Origin: UBA1479 sp040218445
Lineage (GTDB): Bacteria > Pseudomonadota > Alphaproteobacteria > Rhodospirillales > Casp-alpha2
DNA length: 64,000 nucleotides
Direction of reading: 5' to 3'
NCBI GenBank assembly: GCA_040218445.1
Contig: JAVJRK010000010.1
Coordinates: 744,001-808,000 of the forward strand
The notes beneath the pieces are model-generated. The model did not search any database. It saw only the letters and a list, made by a program, of their open reading frames with translations, and was not told the DNA's origin. Below, piece by piece: positions 9,947 through 17,920 of this stretch. The position numbers and the translations under genes were made by a program. How positions within the stretch are numbered: the stretch's first letter is position 1; the number at the start of each line of letters is the position of its first letter.

Positions 9947-10052
9947 GGCGGCCAAGGTACGGACGCCGCCTTTATGCCCCGCCGCTTTCCGCATGGCCCC
10001 GACGATCATTGCGGAAAGCGCTTCGGGGACGGGCCGCCGGCAGGGTGCCGGC
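9947..10052 (+). promoter_or_regulatory. Hairpin cluster in the pnp leader
   Basis: The 233-base rpsO-pnp gap holds three perfect inverted repeats. GGCGGC (9947-9952) pairs with GCCGCC (9965-9970) and is followed by TTT, like a weak terminator. CGCTTTCCGCA (9983-9993) pairs over 11 bp with 10010-10020. GCCGGCA (10036-10042) pairs with TGCCGGC (10046-10052). In E. coli the pnp leader folds into an RNase III-cleaved stem used for PNPase autoregulation; the position here fits the same idea, which is inference. Confidence 0.6.
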
Positions 10053-10130
10053 CGGTCCAACGGGCAGGACGTGCGCGCAAGATGCGCGGATATCCGGTCC
10101 CACGTACGTTTGTAGGAAGAGTAGAAAGAT

Positions 10131-12314
10131 ATGTTTCAAGAGTTTCGTAAGGAAATTGACTGGGGTGGGCGCAAGCTGATCCTGGAAACGGGCAAGATGG
10201 CCCGTCAGGCCGATGGTGCCGTCGTTGCCACCTATGGTGAAACCAAGGTGTTGTGCACCGTGGTCGCTGAAAAAACCCAGCGCCCGGGCATCGATTTTTT
10301 CCCGCTGGCCGTCCACTACGTGGAAAAGGCCTATGCCGCCGGTAAAATCCCGGGCGGCTTTTTCAAGCGTGAAGGCCGCCCCGGCGAAAACGAGGTTCTG
10401 ACCTCGCGCCTGATCGACCGGCCTATCCGTCCGCTGTTCGCCGAAGGCTTCAAGAACGAAGTGCAGGTCATCTGCACGGTTCTGACACATGATCTGGAAA
10501 ACAACCCGGACATTCCGGCCCTGATCGGCACCAGTGCAGCGCTGTGCATTTCCGGTGCACCGTTCCTCGGTCCGATTTCGGGCTGCCGCGTCGGCATGGT
10601 CGAAGGCGCCTATGTCCTGAACCCGACCCTGGATCAGATGGCCGACACCAAGTTGGATCTGATCGTCGCCGGCACCCAGGAAGGTGTGCTGATGGTCGAA
10701 TCCGAAGCCCACGAACTGTCGGAAGACGACATGCTGGGTGCGGTGATGTTCGGCCACCAGGCCAACCAGGACGTGATCAACGCGATCATCGAACTGGCCG
10801 AAGCCTGCGCCAAGGAGCCGTTCGAACTGCCGAGCAAGCCCGAAGGCATCGACGCCCTGGCGGACAAGGTCAAGGCCATGGCCGAAGACGGCCTGCGTGC
10901 CGCCTACGGTGAAACCGTCAAGCAGCTGCGTCAGGAAAAAATTTCCGCCGTCAAATCCAAGGTGTCCGAAGATCTGGCCGCCGACGACAGCCTGGACCAG
11001 GAACTGGTCGGGGCTGCCCTGGGCGGTATCCTGAAAAAGCTGGAAAGCGACATCGTCCGCCGCGACATCCTGAACACCGGCAACCGCATCGACGGCCGCG
11101 ACACCAAGACGGTGCGCCCGATTGCCGCCGAAGTGGGGATTCTGCCCCGCACGCACGGTTCGTCCCTGTTCACCCGCGGTGAAACGCAGGCCCTGGTGGT
11201 TGCCACGCTCGGCACCGGCCAGGACGAACAGATCATCGACGACCTGGCCAACGACCATCGCCGCACCTTCATGCTGCACTATAACTTCCCGCCCTTCTCC
11301 GTTGGTGAAGCGGGACGTTTCGGTTTTACCGGGCGGCGTGAAATCGGCCACGGTAAGCTGGCCTGGCGGGCGTTGAACCCGCTGATGCCGTCCAAGGACG
11401 AATTCCCCTACACGATCCGCGTGGTCTCGGAAATCACCGAATCCAACGGTTCGTCCTCCATGGCCACGGTCTGCGGCACCTCGCTGTCGCTGATGGATGC
11501 GGGCGTTCCCCTGCCGCGTCCGGTGGCCGGTATCGCCATGGGCCTGATCAAGGAAGGCGACGAATTCGCGGTCCTGTCGGACATCCTGGGTGACGAAGAT
11601 CACCTGGGCGACATGGACTTCAAGGTCGCCGGTTCGGAAAACGGCATCACGTCCCTGCAGATGGACATCAAGATCACCTCGATCACCGAGGAAATCATGA
11701 AGATCGCCCTGGCCCAGGCCAAGGACGGCCGTCTGCATATCCTGGGCGAAATGTCCAAGGGCCTGACCTCGGCGCGCGAAGGCGTGTCGGACATGGCCCC
11801 CCGGATCACCCAGTTCCAGATCAACAAGGATAAGATCCGCGAAGTCATCGGCCCGGGTGGCAAGATGATCCGCGAAATCTGTGAAGAAACGGGTGCGAAG
11901 ATCGACATCGAAGACGACGGTACCGTGCGTGTCGCCGCCGTCGATGCCTCGGCCGGCGAAGCAGCCGTCGACTGGATCAAGTCGATCACCCAGGAACCGG
12001 AAGTCGGCGTGATCTACAACGGCAAGGTCGTGAAGGTCGTCGATTTCGGCGCTTTCGTGAACTTCATGGGTGCCAAGGACGGCCTGGTCCACATTTCCGA
12101 GCTCGCCAACGAGCGGGTCGGCCAGGTCACCGATGTCGTCAACGAAGGCGACGAGGTCAAGGTCAAGCTGATCGGCATCGACGACCGGGGCAAGGTCAAG
12201 CTGTCCATGCGCGTTGTCGACCAGGAAACCGGCGAGGACATCACCGAACAGGTCGGTGAGCGGTCCGGCGGCGGTGGCCGGGGCGGCAAGCCGCGCGAAA
12301 AGCAGCCGGCGTAA
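10131..12314 (+). CDS. pnp: Polyribonucleotide nucleotidyltransferase (PNPase)
   Basis: Phosphorolytic 3'-5' exoribonuclease, part of RNA decay. The 727-residue protein has two RNase PH domains (FFKREGRPGENEVLTSRLIDR early; second copy with RTHGSSLFTRGETQALV), joined by an all-helical linker. A KH domain follows (IREVIGPGGKMIREICEETG, about 565) and then an S1 domain (GVIYNGKVVKVVDFGAFVNF, about 625). It ends in a Gly/Arg-rich tail. Length is normal and all domains are intact. Confidence 0.97.
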   Translation: MFQEFRKEIDWGGRKLILETGKMARQADGAVVATYGETKVLCTVVAEKTQRPGIDFFPLAVHYVEKAYAAGKIPGGFFKREGRPGENEVLTSRLIDRPIRPLFAEGFKNEVQVICTVLTHDLENNPDIPALIGTSAALCISGAPFLGPISGCRVGMVEGAYVLNPTLDQMADTKLDLIVAGTQEGVLMVESEAHELSEDDMLGAVMFGHQANQDVINAIIELAEACAKEPFELPSKPEGIDALADKVKAMAEDGLRAAYGETVKQLRQEKISAVKSKVSEDLAADDSLDQELVGAALGGILKKLESDIVRRDILNTGNRIDGRDTKTVRPIAAEVGILPRTHGSSLFTRGETQALVVATLGTGQDEQIIDDLANDHRRTFMLHYNFPPFSVGEAGRFGFTGRREIGHGKLAWRALNPLMPSKDEFPYTIRVVSEITESNGSSSMATVCGTSLSLMDAGVPLPRPVAGIAMGLIKEGDEFAVLSDILGDEDHLGDMDFKVAGSENGITSLQMDIKITSITEEIMKIALAQAKDGRLHILGEMSKGLTSAREGVSDMAPRITQFQINKDKIREVIGPGGKMIREICEETGAKIDIEDDGTVRVAAVDASAGEAAVDWIKSITQEPEVGVIYNGKVVKVVDFGAFVNFMGAKDGLVHISELANERVGQVTDVVNEGDEVKVKLIGIDDRGKVKLSMRVVDQETGEDITEQVGERSGGGGRGGKPREKQPA

Positions 12315-12344
12315 TACCCGGTTGGTTGCTTAAACCACAATGTG

Positions 12345-12375
12345 AAGGGCGGTGCCGAACCAGGCGCCGCCCTTT
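12345..12375 (+). terminator. Intrinsic terminator after pnp
   Basis: AAGGGCGG (12345-12352) pairs with CCGCCCTT (12367-12374), and the stem extends inward through a T-G wobble and GCC/GGC to a six-base loop. A short T-run ends the structure. It lies 30 bases after the pnp stop and separates the translation operon from the fab genes. Confidence 0.75.
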
Positions 12376-12471
12376 GCCGTCCGGCTGTTCGCTATGGTTG
12401 CTTTGGGGCGGTGTCTCTGGCTATTGTGCGCCTGAGAACACACTTAAGCATCCGGCCCTAAACGGCCCGGA

Positions 12472-12477
12472 TATAAT
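12472..12477 (+). promoter_or_regulatory. Candidate -10 element for fabA
   Basis: A perfect TATAAT lies in the gap after the pnp terminator, about 85 bases before the fabA start. No good -35 hexamer is found at 16-18 bases, so this may be a weak or activated promoter. Position and the perfect hexamer are the only evidence. Confidence 0.4.
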
Positions 12478-12547
12478 AGAAACTGAAGCCGTATTGCCGG
12501 GGGGATGCCCGCATTTAAAACGGCTTGCCCAAGGGAGGCGGGCAGCA

Positions 12548-12565
12548 ATGGCCGCAAGCGCGTGA
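12548..12565 (+). promoter_or_regulatory. Five-codon leader ORF (MAASA) overlapping the fabA start
   Basis: ATG at 12548 opens a five-codon frame ending in TGA at 12563-12565. The best ribosome binding site in the region, GGGAGG at about 12533-12538, lies nine bases before this ATG and is too far (about 24 bases) from the fabA GTG. The leader stop overlaps that start as GTGA (12562-12565). This layout suggests that fabA is translated by coupling to the leader. Whether the peptide itself matters is unknown. Confidence 0.4.
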
Positions 12566-13074
12566 CCAAGAAAAACGCCTATTCTTATGACGACCTGATC
12601 GCTTGCGCCAAAAGCGAGCTGTTCGGGCCGGGCAATGCCCAATTGCCGCTGCCGCCGATGCTGATGCTGGACCGGGTGACGGCCATTCATGAAGACGGCG
12701 GCGCCAACGGTAAGGGTTATGCCGAAGCCGAATTCGACGTCAAACCGGACCTGTGGTTCTTCCAGTGCCATTTCCAGGGCGATCCGGTGATGCCGGGCTG
12801 CCTAGGCCTGGACGCCCTGTGGCAGTTGCTGGGATTCTACCTGGGCTGGACGGGGGCTCCCGGCCGCGGCCGTGCCTTGGGCGTCGGTTCGGTCAAGTTC
12901 TCCGAACAGGTCCAGCCGGATGCAAAGTTGATCCAATACCGCATTGATATCCGGCGCATTATGTCGCGCCAGATCACCCTCGGCATCGCCAACGGGGTGA
13001 TGCTCGTGGACGGGAAAACCGCCTACGAGACCGAGGATATGCGCGTAACCTTGTTCACTGACCCCGAAGGGTAG
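12562..13074 (+). CDS. fabA: 3-hydroxydecanoyl-ACP dehydratase/isomerase
   Basis: Dehydrates 3-hydroxydecanoyl-ACP and isomerises the trans-2 product to cis-3, the branch to unsaturated fatty acids. From the GTG at 12562 the protein is 170 residues, and the catalytic pair falls at His70 (FQCHFQGDPVMPG) and Asp84 (GLDALWQL), the same numbers as in E. coli FabA. This supports the GTG over the longer in-frame ATG at 12505. fabB follows after 12 bases; the fabA-fabB pair is the classical unsaturated fatty acid module. Confidence 0.95.
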   Translation: MTKKNAYSYDDLIACAKSELFGPGNAQLPLPPMLMLDRVTAIHEDGGANGKGYAEAEFDVKPDLWFFQCHFQGDPVMPGCLGLDALWQLLGFYLGWTGAPGRGRALGVGSVKFSEQVQPDAKLIQYRIDIRRIMSRQITLGIANGVMLVDGKTAYETEDMRVTLFTDPEG

Positions 13075-13086
13075 TAAGAGAGGCCC

Positions 13087-14307
13087 ATGAGACGCGCCGT
13101 CGTAACCGGAATGGGGATTGTGTCGCCCATCGGCAATAATGTTGCCGAGGTGACCGACAGCCTGCGCCAAGGGCGCTCGGGCATTGTTTTCTGTGATGAA
13201 TATGCCGAACGCGGGTTCCGCAGCCATGTCCATGGCGCGCCCAAGGTCGATATGGATGAATTGATCGACCGCAAGCTGCGGCGGTTCATGGGCGACGGGG
13301 CGGCTTATTCCTATATCGCCATGGGCGAAGCCATCAAGGATGCCGGCTTGTCCGAAGCCGAAGTATCGAGCGAGCGGACGGGCCTGGTCATGGGTTCCGG
13401 CGGGCCGTCGACCTCGGCCCAGATCGCCGCTGTCGATACGGCGCGCGACCGCGGCGCCAAGCGCGTCGGCCCCTATGCCGTTCCCAAGGCCATGTGTTCG
13501 ACCGTGTCAGCCAACATGGCCACGGCCTATCATATGCGGGGTCTTAGCTATTCCATTTCGTCGGCTTGTTCGACTTCGGCCCATTGCATCGGCAACGGGG
13601 CGGAATTGATCCAATGGGGCAAGCAGGACGTGGTCTTCGCCGGCGGCGGGGAAGAACTGCATTGGTCCCTGACCGTGCTGTTCGACGCCATGGGGGCTTT
13701 GTCGTCCAAATACAACGACACGCCCGAACGGGCGTCGCGGGCATTTGATGTGGACCGCGACGGCTTTGTCATTGCCGGTGGCGCCGGTGTGGTGGTGCTT
13801 GAAGAGTTGGAGCGCGCACAGGCCCGGGGGGCGACGATCTACGGCGAAGTGGTCGGCTATGGTGCGACCTCCGACGGGGTCGACATGGTCGCTCCTTCGG
13901 GCGAGGGCGCGCAGCGCTGCATGCGCATGGCGACCGAAGCCCTCGGCAACACCAAGGTCGATTACATCAACGCCCATGGCACCTCGACGCCGGCCGGCGA
14001 TATGACCGAACTCAAGGCGATCCAGGAAGTATTCGGCGCGCATAAGCCCAAGATTTCCTCGACCAAGTCGCTGACCGGCCATTCCCAGGGGGCGACCGGT
14101 GCCCATGAAGCGATCTATTCGCTGATCATGCTGAATAACAACTTCATCGCGGCCTCGGCCAATGTCGAAAACCTCGACCCGGAAGCCGGTGACGCGGACA
14201 TCGTTACCCAGCGTATCGATGACGCCGGCCTGAACTGCGTTTTGTCCAATTCCTTCGGCTTCGGGGGCACCAATGCCACCCTGGCGTTCAAGCGGCTTGA
14301 GGCCTAG
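13087..14307 (+). CDS. fabB: 3-oxoacyl-ACP synthase I
   Basis: Condensing enzyme that elongates cis-unsaturated acyl-ACP. The 406-residue protein has the thiolase-fold KAS signature with the active cysteine in SSACSTSAHCIG (Cys161) and the two histidines in NAHGTSTPAGD and KSLTGHSQGATGAHE. The C-terminal glycine-rich SFGFGGTNATLAF is present. It sits between fabA and fabI, which supports FabB rather than FabF. Confidence 0.96.
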   Translation: MRRAVVTGMGIVSPIGNNVAEVTDSLRQGRSGIVFCDEYAERGFRSHVHGAPKVDMDELIDRKLRRFMGDGAAYSYIAMGEAIKDAGLSEAEVSSERTGLVMGSGGPSTSAQIAAVDTARDRGAKRVGPYAVPKAMCSTVSANMATAYHMRGLSYSISSACSTSAHCIGNGAELIQWGKQDVVFAGGGEELHWSLTVLFDAMGALSSKYNDTPERASRAFDVDRDGFVIAGGAGVVVLEELERAQARGATIYGEVVGYGATSDGVDMVAPSGEGAQRCMRMATEALGNTKVDYINAHGTSTPAGDMTELKAIQEVFGAHKPKISSTKSLTGHSQGATGAHEAIYSLIMLNNNFIAASANVENLDPEAGDADIVTQRIDDAGLNCVLSNSFGFGGTNATLAFKRLEA

Positions 14308-14343
14308 GCGAGGGGCCGACACCGGCCTCCCAGGAGAATTTCA

Positions 14344-15204
14344 ATGAACGGCCCTGTTGACGGATCTGGCGTGCCCCCGGCGGACACCCCCGATGCGACC
14401 GTGTTGCAATCCAACATCATGGCCGGTCGGCGCGGCCTGATCCTGGGCGTGGCCAACGACCATTCCATCGCCTGGGGCATCGCCCGCACGCTGCGCCAGC
14501 ACGGGGCCGAACTTGCCTTCACCTATCAGAACGACGCCATCGCCAAGCGGGTCACGCCGCTGGCCGCCGAGCTGGGATCAAGCATCGTGCTGCCCTGCGA
14601 GGTCGAGGACCAGGCCAGCATCGACACCGTGTTCGGCGAATTGAAATCGCAATGGGGCGGGCTTGATTTCGTCGTCCATGCGGTCGCCTATTCGGACAAG
14701 GACGAGCTTAAGGGCAAGTACCTGAACACATCGCGCGACAACTTCCTGCGCACCATGGATGTGAGCTGCTATTCCTTCACCGCCATCGCCCGCGCCGCGG
14801 CCGAACTGATGGGCGAGGGCGGCTCGCTGATCACTCTGACCTATACGGGGTCGACCCGGGTGATGCCCAATTACAATGTCATGGGCGTGGCCAAGGCGGC
14901 CTTGGAAGCCAGCGTGCGTTACCTTGCGTCCAACCTGGGGGCCCAGGGTATCCGGGTCAACGCGATTTCGGCCGGGCCCATGCGCACGCTTGCCGGCAGT
15001 GCCATCGGCGGGGCACGCCATGTCTTCAAATGGAATCAGCGCCACGCGCCTCTCAAACGTACGGTGCGGCTCGAAGACGTGGGCGGATCGGCGTTGTACC
15101 TGTTGTCTGACCTGTCCGCCGGGGTCACCGGCGAGGTCCACCATGTGGATTCAGGCTATAATATCATCGGCCTGCCCAATCCCGAGGATATGGCCGAGGA
15201 CTGA
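14344..15204 (+). CDS. fabI: Enoyl-ACP reductase (NADH)
   Basis: Final reduction step of the fatty acid elongation cycle; an SDR-type enzyme and the triclosan target in many bacteria. The 286-residue protein shows the FabI dinucleotide motif GVANDHSIAWGIA near residue 34 and the catalytic Tyr-x6-Lys in YNVMGVAK. The ending GEVHHVDSGYNIIG is also typical. It carries about 25 extra residues before the usual start at MAGRRGLIL; I keep ATG 14344 because GGAGA lies just upstream. Third gene of the fab operon. Confidence 0.95.
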   Translation: MNGPVDGSGVPPADTPDATVLQSNIMAGRRGLILGVANDHSIAWGIARTLRQHGAELAFTYQNDAIAKRVTPLAAELGSSIVLPCEVEDQASIDTVFGELKSQWGGLDFVVHAVAYSDKDELKGKYLNTSRDNFLRTMDVSCYSFTAIARAAAELMGEGGSLITLTYTGSTRVMPNYNVMGVAKAALEASVRYLASNLGAQGIRVNAISAGPMRTLAGSAIGGARHVFKWNQRHAPLKRTVRLEDVGGSALYLLSDLSAGVTGEVHHVDSGYNIIGLPNPEDMAED

Positions 15205-15251
15205 TCCCCGGGCGGGCGGTTATCCGGCAATCCAGGCTTGTAAATTAAGTC

Positions 15252-15289
15252 TGGAAAAAACCTTAGGCATCTTCATATAATAATTCTAA
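15252..15289 (+). promoter_or_regulatory. irr promoter with an Irr-box-like sequence
   Basis: A -10 TATAAT at 15276-15281 with a weak -35 TGGAAA at 15252-15257 (18-base spacer) precedes irr. Overlapping the -10 is ATATAATAATTCTAA (15275-15289). Its right half ATTCTAA matches the alphaproteobacterial iron control element half-site; the left half is degenerate. The 11-mer ATAATTCTAAT recurs in the rubrerythrin promoter 610 bases downstream. This suggests Irr autoregulation. Confidence 0.5.
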
Positions 15290-15337
15290 TTCTTATATAG
15301 GCGCCGGTTCGGCGTGAATTTTCATGGTGAGCACCCA

Positions 15338-15790
15338 ATGAGTCCGATGCGAAAAGCCAAGCCTGCCCCAGATTCCCGGCCCTTCAGCCAGATCCTGGAC
15401 AAATTGCGCGGTGCCGGTCTGCGTCCGACCCGCCAACGCATGGCGCTGGCCAAGCTGTTGTTCGAAGGCGGCAACCGCCACCTGACGGCGGAAATGCTCC
15501 ATGCCGATGCCCAAGGCGCGAATGTCCGGGTGTCGCTGGCCACGGTCTACAATACCCTGCATCAGTTTCATCGCGCGGGGCTGCTGCGCGAAATCGTGGT
15601 TGATTCCCAACGCACCTATTTCGATACCAACATGTCCGATCATCACCATTTCTATTACGATCAAAGCGGTGAGCTGACGGATATTCCGGGGGATCAGGTC
15701 GAGGTCTCGATCCTGCCGCCGGCACCGGAAGGCATGGCTGTGTCGAGCATTGATGTGGTCGTGCGTGTTCGCCCCGCTGACGCCGACTAA
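15338..15790 (+). CDS. irr: Iron response regulator Irr (Fur family)
   Basis: A 150-residue Fur-family repressor/activator. The winged-helix region is seen in GLRPTRQRMALAKLLFEGG and VSLATVYNTLHQFHRAGLL, with the latter as the recognition helix. The Irr-typical SDHHHF heme/metal motif follows, then ELTDIPGD and a C-terminal DVVVRVR. There is no cysteine anywhere, so both the N-terminal heme regulatory motif of Bradyrhizobium Irr and the zinc cysteines of Fur are missing. ATG 15338 is preferred over GTG 15314 because GGTGAG lies just upstream of it. Location beside fabA-fabB-fabI is conserved for irr in many alphaproteobacteria. Confidence 0.9.
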   Translation: MSPMRKAKPAPDSRPFSQILDKLRGAGLRPTRQRMALAKLLFEGGNRHLTAEMLHADAQGANVRVSLATVYNTLHQFHRAGLLREIVVDSQRTYFDTNMSDHHHFYYDQSGELTDIPGDQVEVSILPPAPEGMAVSSIDVVVRVRPADAD

Positions 15791-15884
15791 GCCCTTGGGC
15801 CGTCTGCCGGTTTCGGCCTGAATACACCGCCGCATCCCGTTGCTGCCAGGTGGGCGCGGGCCGTACAGCCCGCCACATATCACA

Positions 15885-15930
15885 TTAAAATAATTCTAAT
15901 CTTGACAGCAAAACACTGTCATTTGATAAT
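15885..15930 (+). promoter_or_regulatory. Rubrerythrin promoter with Irr-box palindrome and second operator-like repeat
   Basis: TTGACA (15902-15907), a 17-base spacer and GATAAT (15925-15930) form a near-consensus housekeeping promoter. Directly upstream, TTAAAATAATTCTAA (15885-15899) is a palindrome around a central A with one mismatched pair, close to the published ICE/Irr-box pattern. A perfect inverted repeat, TGACAG (15903-15908) and CTGTCA (15916-15921), lies across the -35 and spacer. The sequences are seen directly; Irr binding is inferred from similarity and from the adjacent irr gene. Confidence 0.6.
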
Positions 15931-15979
15931 TTTTCGCGCATAAATTCTTGTCCACCAAACATCCCAAGGGAGTTAAACC

Positions 15980-16396
15980 ATGAGCCTCAAAGGCAGCCAG
16001 ACCGAAGAAAACCTGAAGGCCGCGTTCGCCGGGGAATCCCAGGCCAACCGCCGTTATCTCTATTTCGCGCAGAAGGCCGACGTTGAAGGGTACAACGACG
16101 TCGCCGCCGTGTTCCGGTCCACCGCCGAAGGCGAAACGGGCCATGCCCATGGCCATCTGGAATTTCTGGAAGAAGTGGGCGACCCGGCCACGGGCGAGCC
16201 GATCGGCGCGACCGACGCCAACCTGAAAGCGGCCATCGCCGGTGAAACGCACGAGTACACGGATATGTACCCGGGCATGGCCAAGACGGCCCGCGACGAA
16301 GGGTTCGACGAAATCGCCGATTGGTTTGAAACCTTGGCGAAGGCCGAGAAGTCCCATGCCGGCCGCTTCCAGAAAGCGCTCGACACCCTGGACTAA
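15980..16396 (+). CDS. Rubrerythrin (diiron domain only)
   Basis: A 138-residue ferritin-like diiron protein, probably a peroxide reductase acting in oxidative stress. Iron ligands are visible in AFAGESQANRRYLYFA, STAEGETGHAHGH, AIAGETHEY and LAKAEKSHAGRF: two four-helix-bundle ExxH pairs plus extra glutamates. The C-terminal rubredoxin domain of classical rubrerythrin is absent, so a separate electron donor is needed. AGGGAG (15967-15972) precedes the ATG. Its promoter carries an Irr-box-like sequence, and an Fe-S protein follows. Confidence 0.92.
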   Translation: MSLKGSQTEENLKAAFAGESQANRRYLYFAQKADVEGYNDVAAVFRSTAEGETGHAHGHLEFLEEVGDPATGEPIGATDANLKAAIAGETHEYTDMYPGMAKTARDEGFDEIADWFETLAKAEKSHAGRFQKALDTLD

Positions 16397-16411
16397 GTCC
16401 GGACCGGGCCC

Positions 16412-16440
16412 GGCGCGGGCCATTTCGTTGCGCCCGCGCC
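16412..16440 (+). other. GC-rich hairpin after the rubrerythrin gene
   Basis: GGCGCGGGC (16412-16420) pairs perfectly over nine bases with GCCCGCGCC (16432-16440), with an 11-base loop and no T-run. It starts 16 bases after the rubrerythrin stop. It could stabilise the rubrerythrin message or partly reduce read-through into the Fe-S gene 130 bases on. Confidence 0.5.
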
Positions 16441-16570
16441 GCCCGTATCCCACGCATAAAACGGCACCGTATTTCCGGCAGGCCGGCATCGGTTCTCTGC
16501 GCGTCGGCCCATGTCGCTCCATGCCGGGTTTCTCCGGCGGCAGAGGACTTAAGCATTTAAGGACGAAGAC

Positions 16571-17920
16571 ATGAGCGAAGGCAGCCTTGAAGCGCCGACC
16601 CGCCATCCCATTCCCTGGCAGGATGCGGATTTCTACGACGAACAAAAGCTCGACGCCGAACTGCGCCGGGTGTTCGACATCTGCCACGGCTGCCGGCGCT
16701 GCTTCAATCTGTGTGACAGCTTCCCGCGTCTGTTCGACCTGATCGATGAATCGGAATCGGGGGAACTGGACACGGTCGAAAGCCGGGATTTCAAGCCCAT
16801 CGTCGATGCCTGCACGCTCTGCGACATGTGCTTTCTGACAAAATGTCCTTACGTTCCGCCCCATGAATTCAATCTGGATTTCCCCCATCTGATGCTGCGC
16901 GCCCGCGCCATCGAACAGAAAAAGGGCAAGGTTCCCTTCGCCGCCCGGGAAATGACCAAGACCGACCGCAACGGCAAGCTGGCCTCTAGCGTGTCCGGGC
17001 TCGTCAACTGGGCCTGCAAGTGCGACAACGGCCTGACCCGCCCGGCGATGGAAGCGGCGGCGGGCATCCACCGCGATGCCAAACTGCCGGAATTTCACGC
17101 CAAGACCTTCATGGACCGGGCGGAATCACCCCCCCAGGTCAACGCGGATGCCCCGGCCTTTGGCCGTAAGGCCGTGCTCTATGCGACCTGTTTCGCCAAT
17201 TACAACAACCCGACCATCGGCGAAGCGGCCCAGGGCGTGCTGGCCAAGAACGGGGTCGAAACCGAAGCCGTCTATCCCCGCTGCTGCGGCATGCCGCAGC
17301 TGGAACAGGGCGATATCGCGGCCGTTGCCGAGGCGGCCAGGGAAGTTGCGGCCGAGCTCTGCCAATGGATCGACAAGGGGTATGAGATCATCGGCCTGGT
17401 GCCGTCCTGCGCCCTGATGATGAAATTCGAATGGCCGCTGATCCTGCCCGACGACGAAAACGTGAAAAAATTGTCGGCTCATACGTCGGACATTACCGAA
17501 TACATCGTTTCCATCGCCAAGAAAGAAGGCCTGGCCGAGGGCATGTCGGCCCTGTCCGGCGGGGTCACGGCGCATATCGCCTGCCATGCCCGGGCCCAGA
17601 ACATGGGCCAGAAAGGGGCGGAAATGCTCAAGCTTGTGCCCGACACCGAGGTCAAGGTAATCGAGCGCTGCTCCGGCCACGGCGGGTCCTGGGGCATCAC
17701 CAAGGAATTCTTCGAGGTCGGGATCAAGGTCGGCAAGCCGGTCGCCCGTCAGGCGTCCAAGAATGAAACACCTTTCGTGGTGTCCGAATGTCCGCTGGCC
17801 CGCGACCACATCGTGCAGGGCATGGAAAAGCTGGAAACGGATGTTTCCGGCATCAACCACGCCCAGCATCCCATTGAACTGATGGCGATCTCCTACGGTC
17901 TGAAGGATGGCTCTTCATGA
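16571..17920 (+). CDS. Fe-S protein with two 4Fe-4S clusters and CCG domains (GlpC/HdrD-like)
   Basis: A 449-residue protein resembling GlpC and heterodisulfide reductase subunit D. Two ferredoxin-type cluster motifs lie at CHGCRRCFNLC (from Cys38) and CTLCDMCFLTKCP (from about Cys81). Two cysteine-rich CCG-type regions follow, one with YPRCCGMPQLEQGD and one with ERCSGHGGSWG. No flavin or membrane domain is seen, so it is likely an electron carrier partner. Placed between rubrerythrin and DUF3501, and overlapping the latter by four bases, it may supply electrons to rubrerythrin; this is inference. Confidence 0.85.
   Translation: MSEGSLEAPTRHPIPWQDADFYDEQKLDAELRRVFDICHGCRRCFNLCDSFPRLFDLIDESESGELDTVESRDFKPIVDACTLCDMCFLTKCPYVPPHEFNLDFPHLMLRARAIEQKKGKVPFAAREMTKTDRNGKLASSVSGLVNWACKCDNGLTRPAMEAAAGIHRDAKLPEFHAKTFMDRAESPPQVNADAPAFGRKAVLYATCFANYNNPTIGEAAQGVLAKNGVETEAVYPRCCGMPQLEQGDIAAVAEAAREVAAELCQWIDKGYEIIGLVPSCALMMKFEWPLILPDDENVKKLSAHTSDITEYIVSIAKKEGLAEGMSALSGGVTAHIACHARAQNMGQKGAEMLKLVPDTEVKVIERCSGHGGSWGITKEFFEVGIKVGKPVARQASKNETPFVVSECPLARDHIVQGMEKLETDVSGINHAQHPIELMAISYGLKDGSS

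Noticed and set aside
9972..12092. Minus-strand open frame of 706 codons opposite pnp
   Set aside because: Shadow of pnp; composition of an antisense frame and no recognisable motif.
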